Origin: GCA-2686295 sp964402995
GTDB taxonomy: Archaea > Nanobdellota > Nanobdellia > Woesearchaeales > GCA-2686295
Direction: 5' to 3'
NCBI GenBank assembly: GCA_964402995.1
Contig: CAYOEA010000001.1
Location: 124,001 to 188,000 of the forward strand
Length of the DNA: 64,000 nt
A program made the translations under genes and the position numbers. The number at the start of each line of letters is the position of its first letter. The stretch's first letter is position 1. The notes below the pieces were generated by a model, which was given only the letters and a program-made list of their open reading frames with translations, ran no database searches and was not told where the DNA came from. Below are positions 1-7,398 of this stretch, piece by piece.

Positions 1-272
1 CGAATATCATTTATCGCATAAGGATTTGATGTTTCCCTATCAAGTTCAATTATAATACCAATCATATCTTGACCCATACCTTGATCTCGCAGTGCATTGA
101 AAGCTTTAATCTCTTCAATGTGCTTTGGCATCATTTGTTCAAGAGAAGCCACAGTTCGCACTTTTGAGACACCTCCAAACAGAATAATAGTTACTGCAAT
201 GACTAAAAGTATTGCTAAGTAAGGGTGCTCAGATTGGAAATGCGCTATTTTTCTTAAAAAGTTTTTCTGCAT
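1..272 (-). CDS. RND-superfamily exporter, N-terminal fragment
   Basis: The gene starts at an ATG at 272 on the minus strand and runs off the left edge, so only about 90 residues are visible. They show a short basic N-terminus, one transmembrane helix (about residues 17-35, AILLVIAVTIILFGG) and the start of an extracellular domain with SLEQMMP and a GQDMIGIIIEL strand. This matches the N-terminus of MMPL/HAE3-type RND exporters, proton-driven membrane pumps for lipids or hydrophobic compounds. The substrate cannot be inferred from this fragment. Confidence 0.7.
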   Translation of the reverse strand, partial: MQKNFLRKIAHFQSEHPYLAILLVIAVTIILFGGVSKVRTVASLEQMMPKHIEEIKAFNALRDQGMGQDMIGIIIELDRETSNPYAINDI

Positions 273-406
273 AATAATCACTTGTGTAATTTGCTTACAG
301 TACCGTGGAAATCTGACACATATATAAATGATTCTAACTTGTGCAAGAAACAAAAGAAAACTGCACAAGGGAAAGAAATAAAAAGATAAGAACAAAAAAG
401 GTAAAT

Positions 407-814
407 ATGACCAAAGTATTCATATCATATAGATTCACAGGAGAAGATAAAGTAGAACTAGTAAAAACAATGACAGAGCTAGAAGATACCATAAAAGAAA
501 AAAAATACAAAGTTTATTCCACAATACATGATAACAAACAATTTGCAAATGAAAACTGGAGCGGAAAACAAATACTAAGAAAAGCATATGACGAAATAGA
601 CAATTCAGAGAAATGTTTATTCTTTGTCAGGAAAGAAGATATAAGTCAAGGAATGTTATTAGAACTAGGATATGCAATGGCAAAAGAAAAAGAATTAATC
701 CTAGCAATAAAAAAAGATATAAAGAAAAGTATATATAGAAGACAAATAGATAAAGTAATTGAGTTTGAGAATTTTGAAGAACTCAAAGAAAAATTATCAA
801 AAAATAATTGGTAG
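407..814 (+). CDS. Nucleoside 2-deoxyribosyltransferase/TIR-like protein
   Basis: A 135-residue protein of the flavodoxin-like fold shared by nucleoside 2-deoxyribosyltransferases and TIR-like NAD/nucleotide-processing domains. The first strand reads KVFISYRF. The hallmark segment GMLLELGYAMAKEKELILAI contains the Glu (in LELGYA) that sits where the catalytic Glu of deoxyribosyltransferases lies. An in-frame ATG at 341 exists, but a TATA-like element near 320-327 (tatataaa) would start transcription at or after it, so the internal ATG at 407 (MTKVFISY) is chosen. It lies 6 nt before an HTH gene, probably as an operon. Whether it degrades nucleosides, metabolises NAD or acts in defence is open. 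Confidence 0.65.
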   Translation: MTKVFISYRFTGEDKVELVKTMTELEDTIKEKKYKVYSTIHDNKQFANENWSGKQILRKAYDEIDNSEKCLFFVRKEDISQGMLLELGYAMAKEKELILAIKKDIKKSIYRRQIDKVIEFENFEELKEKLSKNNW

Positions 815-820
815 ACACAA

Positions 821-1171
821 ATGGCAAACGTACAATTCGCATGTAAAACAATACCAGTAGAACAAATACTAAAATGTTCATTTGGTTTGAATAAAACAGA
901 AGTTGTAGTTCTAAAAAGAATATTTAATGAAACAGAAGAAATAGAAATGCCAGAACTTATCAAGAAAATAAAGAAAGACAGAACAACAATCCAGCGAGCA
1001 CTAAAAAACTTAACAACAAAAAACTTATTGATAAGAAGACAAATCAACCTTGAAAGAGGAGGATATGTGTATACATACAAAGTTAGAGATAAAAATGAAG
1101 TCAAAAACGAGATAACAGAAATATTTAATGCATTCGCAGAAAAAGTAAAATTTGAGCTTGAAAACTGGTAA
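821..1171 (+). CDS. TrmB/MarR-like winged-helix transcription regulator
   Basis: A 116-residue protein with a winged-helix HTH across about residues 22-90: a helix (LNKTEVVVLKRIF), a second HTH unit (ELIKKIKKDRTTIQRALKNL) and a wing ending in GGYVYTYKV. The fold matches archaeal TrmB/MarR-like regulators, and no ligand domain follows. It starts 6 nt after the deoxyribosyltransferase/TIR-like gene and shares its promoter, so it may regulate that operon. Targets are not visible. Confidence 0.7.
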   Translation: MANVQFACKTIPVEQILKCSFGLNKTEVVVLKRIFNETEEIEMPELIKKIKKDRTTIQRALKNLTTKNLLIRRQINLERGGYVYTYKVRDKNEVKNEITEIFNAFAEKVKFELENW

Positions 1172-1325
1172 GTATAATTAATTTTCATTAACTCTTAACA
1201 AAAAACAAAATAAAAAAAATTATTTATCTTTTGAAATATAGTTTATAATTAGATTTAGAAATAAATATATTACAAACTAATTAACAGCAAACTTTTTAAA
1301 AGAATTCTGATTTTTTAAGAGATAT

Positions 1326-1483
1326 GTCGAGGTAGTTCAGCCCGGTTAGAGCGCCACGCTCATAAACACTTGAGCGATGAGACAATCTCTTGTCGATGAT
1401 TATTCAAGTTGGTGCATCGTGGATGTCGGGGGTTCAATTAAGGCCCGTTAGTTCGGACTTAAGAACAGATCCCCTCCTCGACA
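1326..1483 (+). tRNA. tRNA with CAU anticodon (Met or Ile2), two introns
   Basis: Acceptor stem GTCGAGG (1326-1332) pairs with CCTCGAC (1476-1482), followed by discriminator A. The anticodon stem is CCACG (1354-1358) with CGTGG (1418-1422), and the loop CTCATA places CAT at 1361-1363. An intron of about 52 nt (about 1365-1416) follows position 37; its inner helix ACTTGA/TCAAGT is clear, but the central 4-bp helix of the splice motif is poor, so its 3' boundary is approximate. A second intron (1438-1468, 31 nt) sits in the T-loop between positions 58 and 59 and has a clean bulge-helix-bulge: GTTC/GAAC flanked by bulges AAT and AGA. Splicing gives a 75-nt tRNA with T-loop TTCAAAT. CCA is not encoded. 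Confidence 0.9.
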
Positions 1484-1517
1484 TACTTTTTATCTTAAAA
1501 AAGAGAGTGTAGACAAT

Positions 1518-1961
1518 ATGGATATATGGGTTCATAGTATCGTTACAACAATTCTAATCGTAATCTTATGGCCATTCTTTGGAGCATGGGCACTCTTAGC
1601 CGCAGTAAGTGGAATCTTAATTGATGCAGACCATGTATTTTGGCACATGCTAAAAACAGGCAAACTAAATCTAAAGAAAGCATACAAATACTGTAAAAAA
1701 ATTGGTAACACAGAAGATAAAGCAGAATATCATAAAATGCATTTAATACTACATACTTACGATACGTTTCTATTAGGTGTTGCACTTGCAATGATTTGGC
1801 CAATCTTCATACCACTAACAATTGGTCATCTAATACATTTAATCATGGACTTTATATGGGTAGAAATACAATGGAACGGGACAGACTTCAAACTAATGTT
1901 TTCAAAATCAACATTTAAATTCTTATTCAAACTTATTTCTGGAGAGAAAATTAACACATAA
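1518..1961 (+). CDS. Small membrane protein, YdjM/DUF457-like
   Basis: A 147-residue integral membrane protein. It has hydrophobic helices at about residues 8-35 and 88-118, and conserved polar residues inside or beside them: the acidic/His motif LIDADHVFWH near residues 34-43, then KMHLILHTYD and GHLIHLIMDF. This spread of His and Asp residues in a short membrane protein resembles the YdjM/DUF457 family of putative membrane-bound metal-dependent hydrolases. The substrate is unknown and the assignment rests on the motif pattern only. It has its own short intergenic region after the tRNA and precedes serS. Confidence 0.5.
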   Translation: MDIWVHSIVTTILIVILWPFFGAWALLAAVSGILIDADHVFWHMLKTGKLNLKKAYKYCKKIGNTEDKAEYHKMHLILHTYDTFLLGVALAMIWPIFIPLTIGHLIHLIMDFIWVEIQWNGTDFKLMFSKSTFKFLFKLISGEKINT

Positions 1962-1990
1962 AACAATTTTTTAGTTCTAAACCACAAATA

Positions 1991-1998
1991 TTTATAAA
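1991..1998 (+). promoter_or_regulatory. TATA box of serS
   Basis: TTTATAAA lies about 27 bp upstream of the serS ATG at 2021. Archaeal transcription starts about 25 bp after the TATA box, so the serS mRNA should be leaderless or nearly so. This supports the chosen start codon. Confidence 0.6.
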
Positions 1999-2020
1999 TC
2001 ATAATAAACCTTCTAAGTAC

Positions 2021-3301
2021 ATGATAGATGTAAAACTAGTACGGGAAAGTCCGGAACTTGTGAAAGCAAACATGAAAAAAAAGTTCCAGGATGCAAAGAT
2101 ACCACTAGTCGATAAACTAGTGGAAAAAGACAAAGAACTAAGACAATCAACAGTAGATGTTGAGAAGTTAAGACATCAAAGAAATACCGTATCAAAGTCT
2201 ATCTCGGAAGGAAAAAAGAAAGGAGAAGATGTTTCAAAGTTTTTAGAAGAAGCAAAACAAATTCCGCAAAAATTAGCAGAATTAGATGAATTGCAGAAAA
2301 AACTGAAACTAGAAACAAGAGAACTCCTACTGCAAATTCCAAATATAATTCACGAATCGGTTCCAATAGGAAAAGATGAAAGTGAGAACGTTGAAATTAA
2401 GAAAATTGGAGAGCCAAAGAAATTTAGCTTCAAACCAAAAAATCATATTGAAATAGCTGAGAACCTAGGAGTTGTAGATTTTGAAACTTCAGGAAGAACA
2501 TCAGGCGCAGGGTTTTACTTTTTGAAAGGAGACTTAGCACTATTAAATATGGCACTAATAAATTTTGCACGAGACTACATGATGAAAGAAGGATATCAAT
2601 ATGTAGAAACACCACTAATGATTAGAAGATCAGTCTTAGACGGAGTATTTTCAAATGCAGAAATTGAAGCAATGTCATACAAAATTGATGGCGAAGACTT
2701 ATACTTAATTGCAACAAGTGAACATTCACTAATTGGAGCATACATCGGACAAAGATTCGAGAAAAAAGAACTTCCAACAAAAGTTACAAGTTACTCTATG
2801 TGCTTTAGAAAAGAAATCGGCAGTCATGGAATCGAAGAAAAAGGATTATACAGAACTCATCAATTCAACAAACAAGAAATGATAGTAGTGTGTGAGCCAG
2901 AAGATTCATACAAATTCTATGATGAAATGATTGGACATTCAATAAAAGTATTCGAAGCATTAGAAGTTCCAACAAGAGTATTAGAGTGTTGCTCAGGAGA
3001 CCTAGGAGACTTAAAAGCAAAATCAGCAGACTTAGAAGCTTGGTCACCAGTCAAAGAAGAGTACTACGAAATATGCTCAGTAACAAACATGGAAGAAGCA
3101 CAAGCTCGAAGACTTGACATGAGAGTAAAATCTCACGATGGAAGTTATTTTCCACATACACTAAATAACACAGTTATTGCAACATCGAGAGCAATGATTG
3201 CAGTTTTAGAAAATAATCAGAATGAAGATGGAAGCGTAGATATTCCAAAAGCATTACTACCTTATATGTATGGGAAGAAAAAGCTAGTTCCACTAAAATA
3301 A
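2021..3301 (+). CDS. serS: Seryl-tRNA synthetase
   Basis: A 426-residue class II aminoacyl-tRNA synthetase that charges tRNA-Ser with serine in the cytosol. The N-terminal coiled-coil arm (about residues 25-105, rich in Lys, Glu and Leu) grips the tRNA-Ser long variable arm. The catalytic domain shows motif 2 (CFRKEIGSHG with GLYRTHQFNKQE) and motif 3 (NNTVIATSRAMIAVLEN). It is the common bacterial/archaeal form, not the rare methanogen-type SerRS. Length and start agree with the family. The gene is monocistronic; its neighbour downstream is convergent, with 8 nt between stop codons. Confidence 0.97.
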   Translation: MIDVKLVRESPELVKANMKKKFQDAKIPLVDKLVEKDKELRQSTVDVEKLRHQRNTVSKSISEGKKKGEDVSKFLEEAKQIPQKLAELDELQKKLKLETRELLLQIPNIIHESVPIGKDESENVEIKKIGEPKKFSFKPKNHIEIAENLGVVDFETSGRTSGAGFYFLKGDLALLNMALINFARDYMMKEGYQYVETPLMIRRSVLDGVFSNAEIEAMSYKIDGEDLYLIATSEHSLIGAYIGQRFEKKELPTKVTSYSMCFRKEIGSHGIEEKGLYRTHQFNKQEMIVVCEPEDSYKFYDEMIGHSIKVFEALEVPTRVLECCSGDLGDLKAKSADLEAWSPVKEEYYEICSVTNMEEAQARRLDMRVKSHDGSYFPHTLNNTVIATSRAMIAVLENNQNEDGSVDIPKALLPYMYGKKKLVPLK

Positions 3302-3309
3302 AATAATTT

Positions 3310-4410
3310 TTATTTTTTCTTATTATTTTTCAATTCTGACTTAAATAAATTTTGAGTCCAAGCATTCATAATATTTCTATTCATACTACTAGAAATAATT
3401 TGATCAGGTGTGAAACCAGTTTTTAGAAGATAGGGCACAGGATAATGAGAAATCCTAATTTTTGGTAATACATCATCAAGAGTAAGAATAATACCTGTTT
3501 CTTCAACCTCGCCAAACTCTTTATGAGCAGAAGTTCCAAAAGTACTAAGTAAAGGATCAGAAATTCTCAAATAAGAATTGATTAATTGAGGGAAAATTGC
3601 TCCTTCAATTGAAGATATTGCACGCTTAAGAACTCCAAATGCTTTATCAGTAGGAACATTATGAAATGTTTCTAAAACAAATTCTTCCTTATTAGATTTA
3701 AAATCCACAACAGGATTGATTGCTTTAGCTAAAGAATCATCTTGAGTGTAAGTTCTAAAGAAATGATTAAGTAAATCTCTAGCAAGAGGATCAAAACTAT
3801 CATACACAGTAACTTTACCCATCAGATAATTTGCCTGATCATGATAACGCTCAACTAATTTACCCAAACCATCCCATACATTATGCAAACCAGTTCTCAA
3901 TTTAGGATTACTAGTTTCAAAATTAACATAAGAACGACCTAGAATAATAGCATGAGGCATAAACTCCTCATTAAATTTATCAGAATAATGAAATAACTTA
4001 GAAGAATCCATCATTCTTTGACCATTCGAACCAATTGGCGCTTCCCAAGCAAGTTTAAATCTGTAACAAGCTATGAATTCACGTCCAACAGGATCCCAAA
4101 CACCAACGTTTTTATAACTTAAACTATCTGCTTGTATATCATCCTTAGTTGAATCTTCCACATTAAGAGAACCTGCAAAATCATAAATATCATAATCCGA
4201 AGACATGCCAGTTCCACCCTTAGGACTAGCATTTCTAAAGTTCCATTCTTTCAAACGCGAATTCTCACGTGTTAAATGTTTAGCATTAGGACCAAATATG
4301 TATAAATGATTACCACCATGTTTAGTTTCACCAATATACTCTGCATTATTATTTAAATCTTGAATAAGAAGTTGTTTTTCTACAGGAATAATTAATTCTT
4401 CTCTAGACAT
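3310..4410 (-). CDS. GNAT-fold acyltransferase, OlsB/hemolysin-like
   Basis: A 366-residue protein with segments typical of the Acetyltransf_5 group (ornithine-lipid acyltransferase OlsB and hemolysin-like acyltransferases). These include FIACYRFKL near residue 115, HAIILGRSYVNFE near residue 155 (the acyl-CoA or acyl-ACP binding turn) and YLMGKVTVYDSFDPLARDLL near residue 195. The C-terminal third (about 240-366) is not recognised. Such enzymes N-acylate amino acids or lipids; the substrate here is unknown. The TATA-like element CCTTTAAAAATAAC about 27 bp upstream suggests a leaderless start at 4410. Confidence 0.6.
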   Translation of the reverse strand: MSREELIIPVEKQLLIQDLNNNAEYIGETKHGGNHLYIFGPNAKHLTRENSRLKEWNFRNASPKGGTGMSSDYDIYDFAGSLNVEDSTKDDIQADSLSYKNVGVWDPVGREFIACYRFKLAWEAPIGSNGQRMMDSSKLFHYSDKFNEEFMPHAIILGRSYVNFETSNPKLRTGLHNVWDGLGKLVERYHDQANYLMGKVTVYDSFDPLARDLLNHFFRTYTQDDSLAKAINPVVDFKSNKEEFVLETFHNVPTDKAFGVLKRAISSIEGAIFPQLINSYLRISDPLLSTFGTSAHKEFGEVEETGIILTLDDVLPKIRISHYPVPYLLKTGFTPDQIISSSMNRNIMNAWTQNLFKSELKNNKKK

Positions 4411-4507
4411 TATGATCTTTAAAAGTGAATGTTATTTTTAAAGGTTACTTTTATTCAGTGGAGAAAATAAGTACAGTTTTTAATATTGAGGATGAAGAAA
4501 GTCATTA

Positions 4508-4680
4508 AGTAAATTCGGGTTGAGACTTCAAGATGGAGTTCTTTAAGTCCTGTTAAGCAAAGGCGAACCTTAGTGAGAGATTGCAAACCGTCCCCGAATA
4601 CCGAAAGAAATGTATTGATTTCCGAGGAAGAAAGTGTTTACAATCACAAAATTATAAGTCATATAATCCGATTTCTTTCA
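4508..4680 (+). ncRNA. Candidate structured non-coding RNA
   Basis: No credible ORF lies in this 280-bp gap, but two helices fit a folded RNA. The first is ATTCGGG (4513-4519) with CCCGAAT (4593-4599), enclosing GACTT/AAGTC (4524-4549). The second is GAAAGAAAT (4603-4611) with ATTTCTTTC (4671-4679), with ATTATA/TATAAT inside it. A TATA-like TTTTTAATA at about 4476-4484 would start a plus-strand transcript close to 4508, just before the first helix. It does not match RNase P RNA or SRP RNA hallmarks that I can recognise. Strand and ends are inferred. Confidence 0.35.
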
Positions 4681-4691
4681 AATTATGCGGG

Positions 4692-5111
4692 TTAATAATG
4701 AAACTTTAATGACTTTTCTAAGTCAGATATTTCTTTATCTTTTAGATAAATAATATTAATTTTATTTTCACCTAAAATTTTTATTTGTTCTTTTAAAGGT
4801 GAAAACTCTAAATGGTAGAAACGATGAAGGCAAGCTCCGAATTCTATCTCTTCATTTGTAAAATCCCCTATTTCATACGGGTGTGAGCAGACAGTGTCTA
4901 AATCAGTTGGAAAATAAGTGGTTATTGTGTTAATTTTTTGTTCATTTAAGTAATGCATTATGTTTTCAAAACAAGGAAATTTAGGGTGCCCTTTTTCAAA
5001 ATCATCTATTAAAGGAGTTAGAAAGAAATTTTTAATTTTATATAACATTAAATTATTTTCATTTTCTTTATAATCGTTATCTATAATTTCAAATAGGTAA
5101 ATTTCATTCAT
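4692..5111 (-). CDS. Hypothetical protein
   Basis: A 139-residue acidic soluble protein from MNEIYLFEI that I do not recognise. It begins with a beta strand and contains CFENIMHYLNEQK, then a segment with Cys and His residues (DTVCSHPYEIG and GACLHRFYHLEF) that might bind a metal. A TATA-like ACATATATACT at about 5138-5148 would start transcription near 5113, so the ATG at 5111 is preferred over the ATG six codons earlier. The candidate ncRNA lies just downstream. Confidence 0.55.
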   Translation of the reverse strand: MNEIYLFEIIDNDYKENENNLMLYKIKNFFLTPLIDDFEKGHPKFPCFENIMHYLNEQKINTITTYFPTDLDTVCSHPYEIGDFTNEEIEFGACLHRFYHLEFSPLKEQIKILGENKINIIYLKDKEISDLEKSLKFHY

Positions 5112-5177
5112 AATAAGAAAGAAAATCAAAGTAAGTATATATGTGTTTTGCGATTGTAAATGCCGCTTAACATCGGA

Positions 5178-5245
5178 ATTAAGAGAAGTTTTGCCAAAGG
5201 CAAAATTTGAGTGGAAGAAAATGCAAGATTTTGTAATCTCTTAAT
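5178..5245. repeat. Hairpin element A of a three-member family
   Basis: ATTAAGAGA (5178-5186) pairs perfectly with TCTCTTAAT (5237-5245). Inside is the hairpin TTTTGCC-AAA-GGCAAAA. The core AAGTTTTGCCAAAGGCAAAATTTGAG is partly shared with elements B (6204-6283) and C (6596-6674), whereas the flanking stem sequence differs between copies. Confidence 0.5.
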
Positions 5246-5286
5246 CATCGTTAGATCTTTCTTAAAATTTCTCGAGTTCATCACAA

Positions 5287-6108
5287 TTATTTAGAAGCAC
5301 AAATTTTAGTTTGAATTATTATTAAAGATAAAGTGATTATCAAACTAATCAAATATGTGAAGAGTGTTCCAAAAATATAACCAAACTTCGGAAATAAAAA
5401 CATTGCAACAATAGCATATCCAAATAGCGATATTGAACCAATTGGTACTTTTTGCATAGTCGGGAACAAACTGTTTATTCCATAATGCCAATGAATAATT
5501 ATCATTACAGAAGTAAAGGCGGCTGGAAACATTGAAAACATCCCACCCCAAAATGGATTTAGAACTTTGCTTAATAAAACAATAAGAAAAATAATAAAAC
5601 CAACAAAAATTGCACGAAGGATTTTTTGAATATTTGTATACTCTAATGCAATAGGTTTAGCATAGTTTTTTCTTTTTAAAATTATATGTGCAAAAATAAT
5701 AAGCAAAATATATCCAAGTATTCCAAATAAGAGATTATTAAATTCATATAGTACAAGAGGAATAGAAAATGCAAACCACATCCCGATACTCAAGGAAAAA
5801 CTAATAATTATTTGTAAGACTTTATTTTTAAAATATTTGCTAATAAATTCTGCAATGTAAGGATATATCGCAACAAATAATATTGCTAACCCAAGCGGAA
5901 TAAATGTAGAAGGAATAATATTCACAACTGCACTTGGAGAAATAGTCCATCCCATAAAGAAAAAACCGAGTGCAACTGTTGAAGGAAAAGCAAGAATGAT
6001 TCCTGAAATTTTTTTATTTACTTTTTCGGCAATAAAAGTCAATAAAACTATGAAGCCGCCGCCAACAATAAAAGATATCATTAGTTGAATTATGAAAAGT
6101 TTGTTCAT
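5287..6108 (-). CDS. Polytopic membrane protein with internal duplication
   Basis: A 273-residue integral membrane protein with about eight or nine predicted helices and no soluble domain. Two halves share a motif: AFPSTVALGFFFMGWTISPSAV near residue 40 and SMFPAAFTSVMIIIHWHYG near residue 190, each preceded by a Gly-rich turn. This suggests a tandem duplication, as in small GlpM/DUF3147-like permeases. The substrate cannot be inferred. It is a single gene between hairpin elements A and B. Confidence 0.6.
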   Translation of the reverse strand: MNKLFIIQLMISFIVGGGFIVLLTFIAEKVNKKISGIILAFPSTVALGFFFMGWTISPSAVVNIIPSTFIPLGLAILFVAIYPYIAEFISKYFKNKVLQIIISFSLSIGMWFAFSIPLVLYEFNNLLFGILGYILLIIFAHIILKRKNYAKPIALEYTNIQKILRAIFVGFIIFLIVLLSKVLNPFWGGMFSMFPAAFTSVMIIIHWHYGINSLFPTMQKVPIGSISLFGYAIVAMFLFPKFGYIFGTLFTYLISLIITLSLIIIQTKICASK

Positions 6109-6203
6109 AATCTATGCTCCACTCCATTAAAAAGTATCATTATTTATCAGTATAATTTTTAACTTATAAATATTGCGAGAAAAATTTCCTAAAGAATACC
6201 ACC

Positions 6204-6283
6204 TATAACCTATGGGATAAAAAAAGTTGCAGAAAGTAATTTGGGAAGTTTCAGCAGAAAAGTTCCTTTTATCCCTTGTTATA
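6204..6283. repeat. Hairpin element B of a three-member family
   Basis: TATAAC and GGGATAAAA (6204-6209, 6214-6222) face TTTTATCCC and GTTATA (6267-6275, 6278-6283), a 15-bp interrupted inverted repeat. The core (6224-6262) holds AATTTGGGAAGTTTCAGCAG, which matches element C in most positions. Confidence 0.5.
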
Positions 6284-6334
6284 TCCATCCGACTAAATTC
6301 ATTTCATGAATTATACCATTGTTTAGAAGTCTTA

Positions 6335-6499
6335 TTATTTCTTTCTTTTTTGCCAAACTATTAAAAATATTGTTAATACTATAAAAAATAACGCAGTTCC
6401 AATATATGCAAAAAAATTAGTTTCTGGCTCTGGAAAAAAGAATAGAACTATAAGTCCAACGATTACAATTATAAGAATTAAATAATTTAATTTCATCAT
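6335..6499 (-). CDS. Small two-helix membrane protein
   Basis: A 54-codon ORF starting at ATG 6499 (a second ATG follows at once at 6496). It encodes two hydrophobic helices (about residues 5-22 and 31-49) joined by the short turn PEPETN and ending in a basic tail QKRKK. This inside-positive pattern and the clean helix lengths argue for a real small membrane protein. The function is unknown. It lies between hairpin elements B and C on the same strand as the larger membrane gene. Confidence 0.5.
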   Translation of the reverse strand: MMKLNYLILIIVIVGLIVLFFFPEPETNFFAYIGTALFFIVLTIFLIVWQKRKK

Positions 6500-6595
6500 T
6501 CAAATTTTAGATTGCCATCCATATAAATGTTTCTTTATTCGTATTGTTATTATGTTTTCATTCATTTTCTATTAATAAGTAAAGGACAAATTGAG

Positions 6596-6674
6596 TATGA
6601 CATATGAAATAAAAGAAGTTACCAAAGGCAATTTGAGAAATTTCAGCAGAAAAATTCATTTTATTTTTTTATAC
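6596..6674. repeat. Hairpin element C of a three-member family
   Basis: AAATAAAA (6607-6614) pairs with TTTTATTT (6659-6666), with an outer GTAT/ATAC. The core contains GTTACCAAAGGCAATTTGAG followed by AAATTTCAGCAGAAAAATTC. It combines the CCAAAGG feature of element A with the TTTCAGCAGAAAA feature of element B. Confidence 0.5.
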
Positions 6675-6719
6675 AAAGGCAAGATAGAACTAAAAATAAA
6701 TATCAGAATAATAAAAATA

Positions 6720-6802
6720 CGCTGTCGCCCGGATTCGAACCGGGAATTCCGTAAGGAACTGGCTCTCAAGGCCAGCGCAATACCAGATTATGCGACGACA
6801 GC
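6720..6802 (-). tRNA. tRNA-Ser (UGA)
   Basis: Read on the minus strand, acceptor GCTGTCG pairs with CGACAGC and the discriminator is G, the archaeal serine identity base. The anticodon stem CTGGC/GCCAG encloses the loop CTTGAGA, giving anticodon TGA. A long variable arm (TTCCTTACGGAA) confirms a class II serine tRNA. The T-arm is CCCGG-TTCGAAT-CCGGG. There is no intron and no encoded CCA. SerRS is encoded about 4 kb away in the same window. Confidence 0.95.
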
Positions 6803-6809
6803 GCAAAGT

Positions 6810-6933
6810 AAAACACTTGCGCTGAGCATTGTTTTTATTTTAAAAACAATACGACAGCAAATTTGTGCAGAACACAAATTTACATCTTGCGAAATACAAG
6901 CGTTTTGTAAACTCAGAAAACTCGACGTGTTTT
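6810..6933 (-). other. Hairpin-rich leader region upstream of tRNA-Ser
   Basis: Three perfect inverted repeats sit in 124 bp. AAAACAC (6810-6816) pairs with GTGTTTT (6927-6933). ATTGTTTTTA (6828-6837) pairs with TAAAAACAAT (6841-6850). AAATTTGTG (6859-6867) pairs with CACAAATTT (6873-6881). A TATA-like ATTATATAAAA (about 6930-6940, minus strand) could drive a transcript through this region into the tRNA. It may be a processed leader or a separate small RNA; no C/D box pair is convincing. Confidence 0.35.
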
Positions 6934-6963
6934 ATATAATTATCGAAATTTTTAGTTTAAAAC

Positions 6964-7281
6964 TTAAGAATTTGTGCTTAGTTTCTTAGTTTCGGGATCA
7001 ATATGACAGTTAAAGTCTTTTGCGTGAAGTACAGTCTTTGGAAAATTCCGGCAAATTTCAGGTCTAGTATCATAAATCTCACAACCGTTCTTTTCATCTA
7101 GAAAAATACACTCGTCTAAATCTTTTTTATGAATAAAATAATTTCCAAATACAGACCATGACTCAATACACAATATAATATCATAACGTTGTTCAGTTCT
7201 CCAGCGAGCAATCTCTTTCGAATTAAGTTTAATGTATGTTCCTTTACAACAACGTCTACAAGCACCACAAAGGTTAGGCAT
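6964..7281 (-). CDS. YkgJ-family cysteine cluster protein
   Basis: A 105-residue protein of the YkgJ/CxxCxxCC family, putative Zn- or Fe-binding proteins of unknown function. The N-terminal motif CGACRRCC (residues 5-12) is followed by IFLDEKNGCEIYDTRPEICR, with the two further Cys residues that complete the cluster, and by NFPKT. Length is usual for the small version of the family. It is transcribed towards tRNA-Ser and is divergent from the TrmB regulator that follows. Confidence 0.85.
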   Translation of the reverse strand: MPNLCGACRRCCKGTYIKLNSKEIARWRTEQRYDIILCIESWSVFGNYFIHKKDLDECIFLDEKNGCEIYDTRPEICRNFPKTVLHAKDFNCHIDPETKKLSTNS

Positions 7282-7398
7282 AATAATATTTTAATTACGA
7301 GTAATATAAAGTTTCTCGAAAAAATAACGCCAAAACAGGTTAAATCTTCGCTTTAAGTATAGGAACTAATAAAGACTAAAAAATTCAGATTAAGTAAT

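Noticed and set aside
646..1188. 180-codon minus-strand ORF with hydrophobic stretches
   Set aside because: It is the complement of the deoxyribosyltransferase-like and HTH genes; the apparent hydrophobicity comes from reading A-rich Lys/Glu codons on the other strand.
4508..4680. RNase P RNA or SRP RNA
   Set aside because: The universal RNase P P4 sequences and the SRP S-domain motifs are not present on either strand.
6591..6989. 132-codon plus-strand ORF
   Set aside because: It runs antisense through tRNA-Ser and across hairpin element C; the protein is low-complexity and repeats the typical antisense-tRNA pattern (RPDSNREF).
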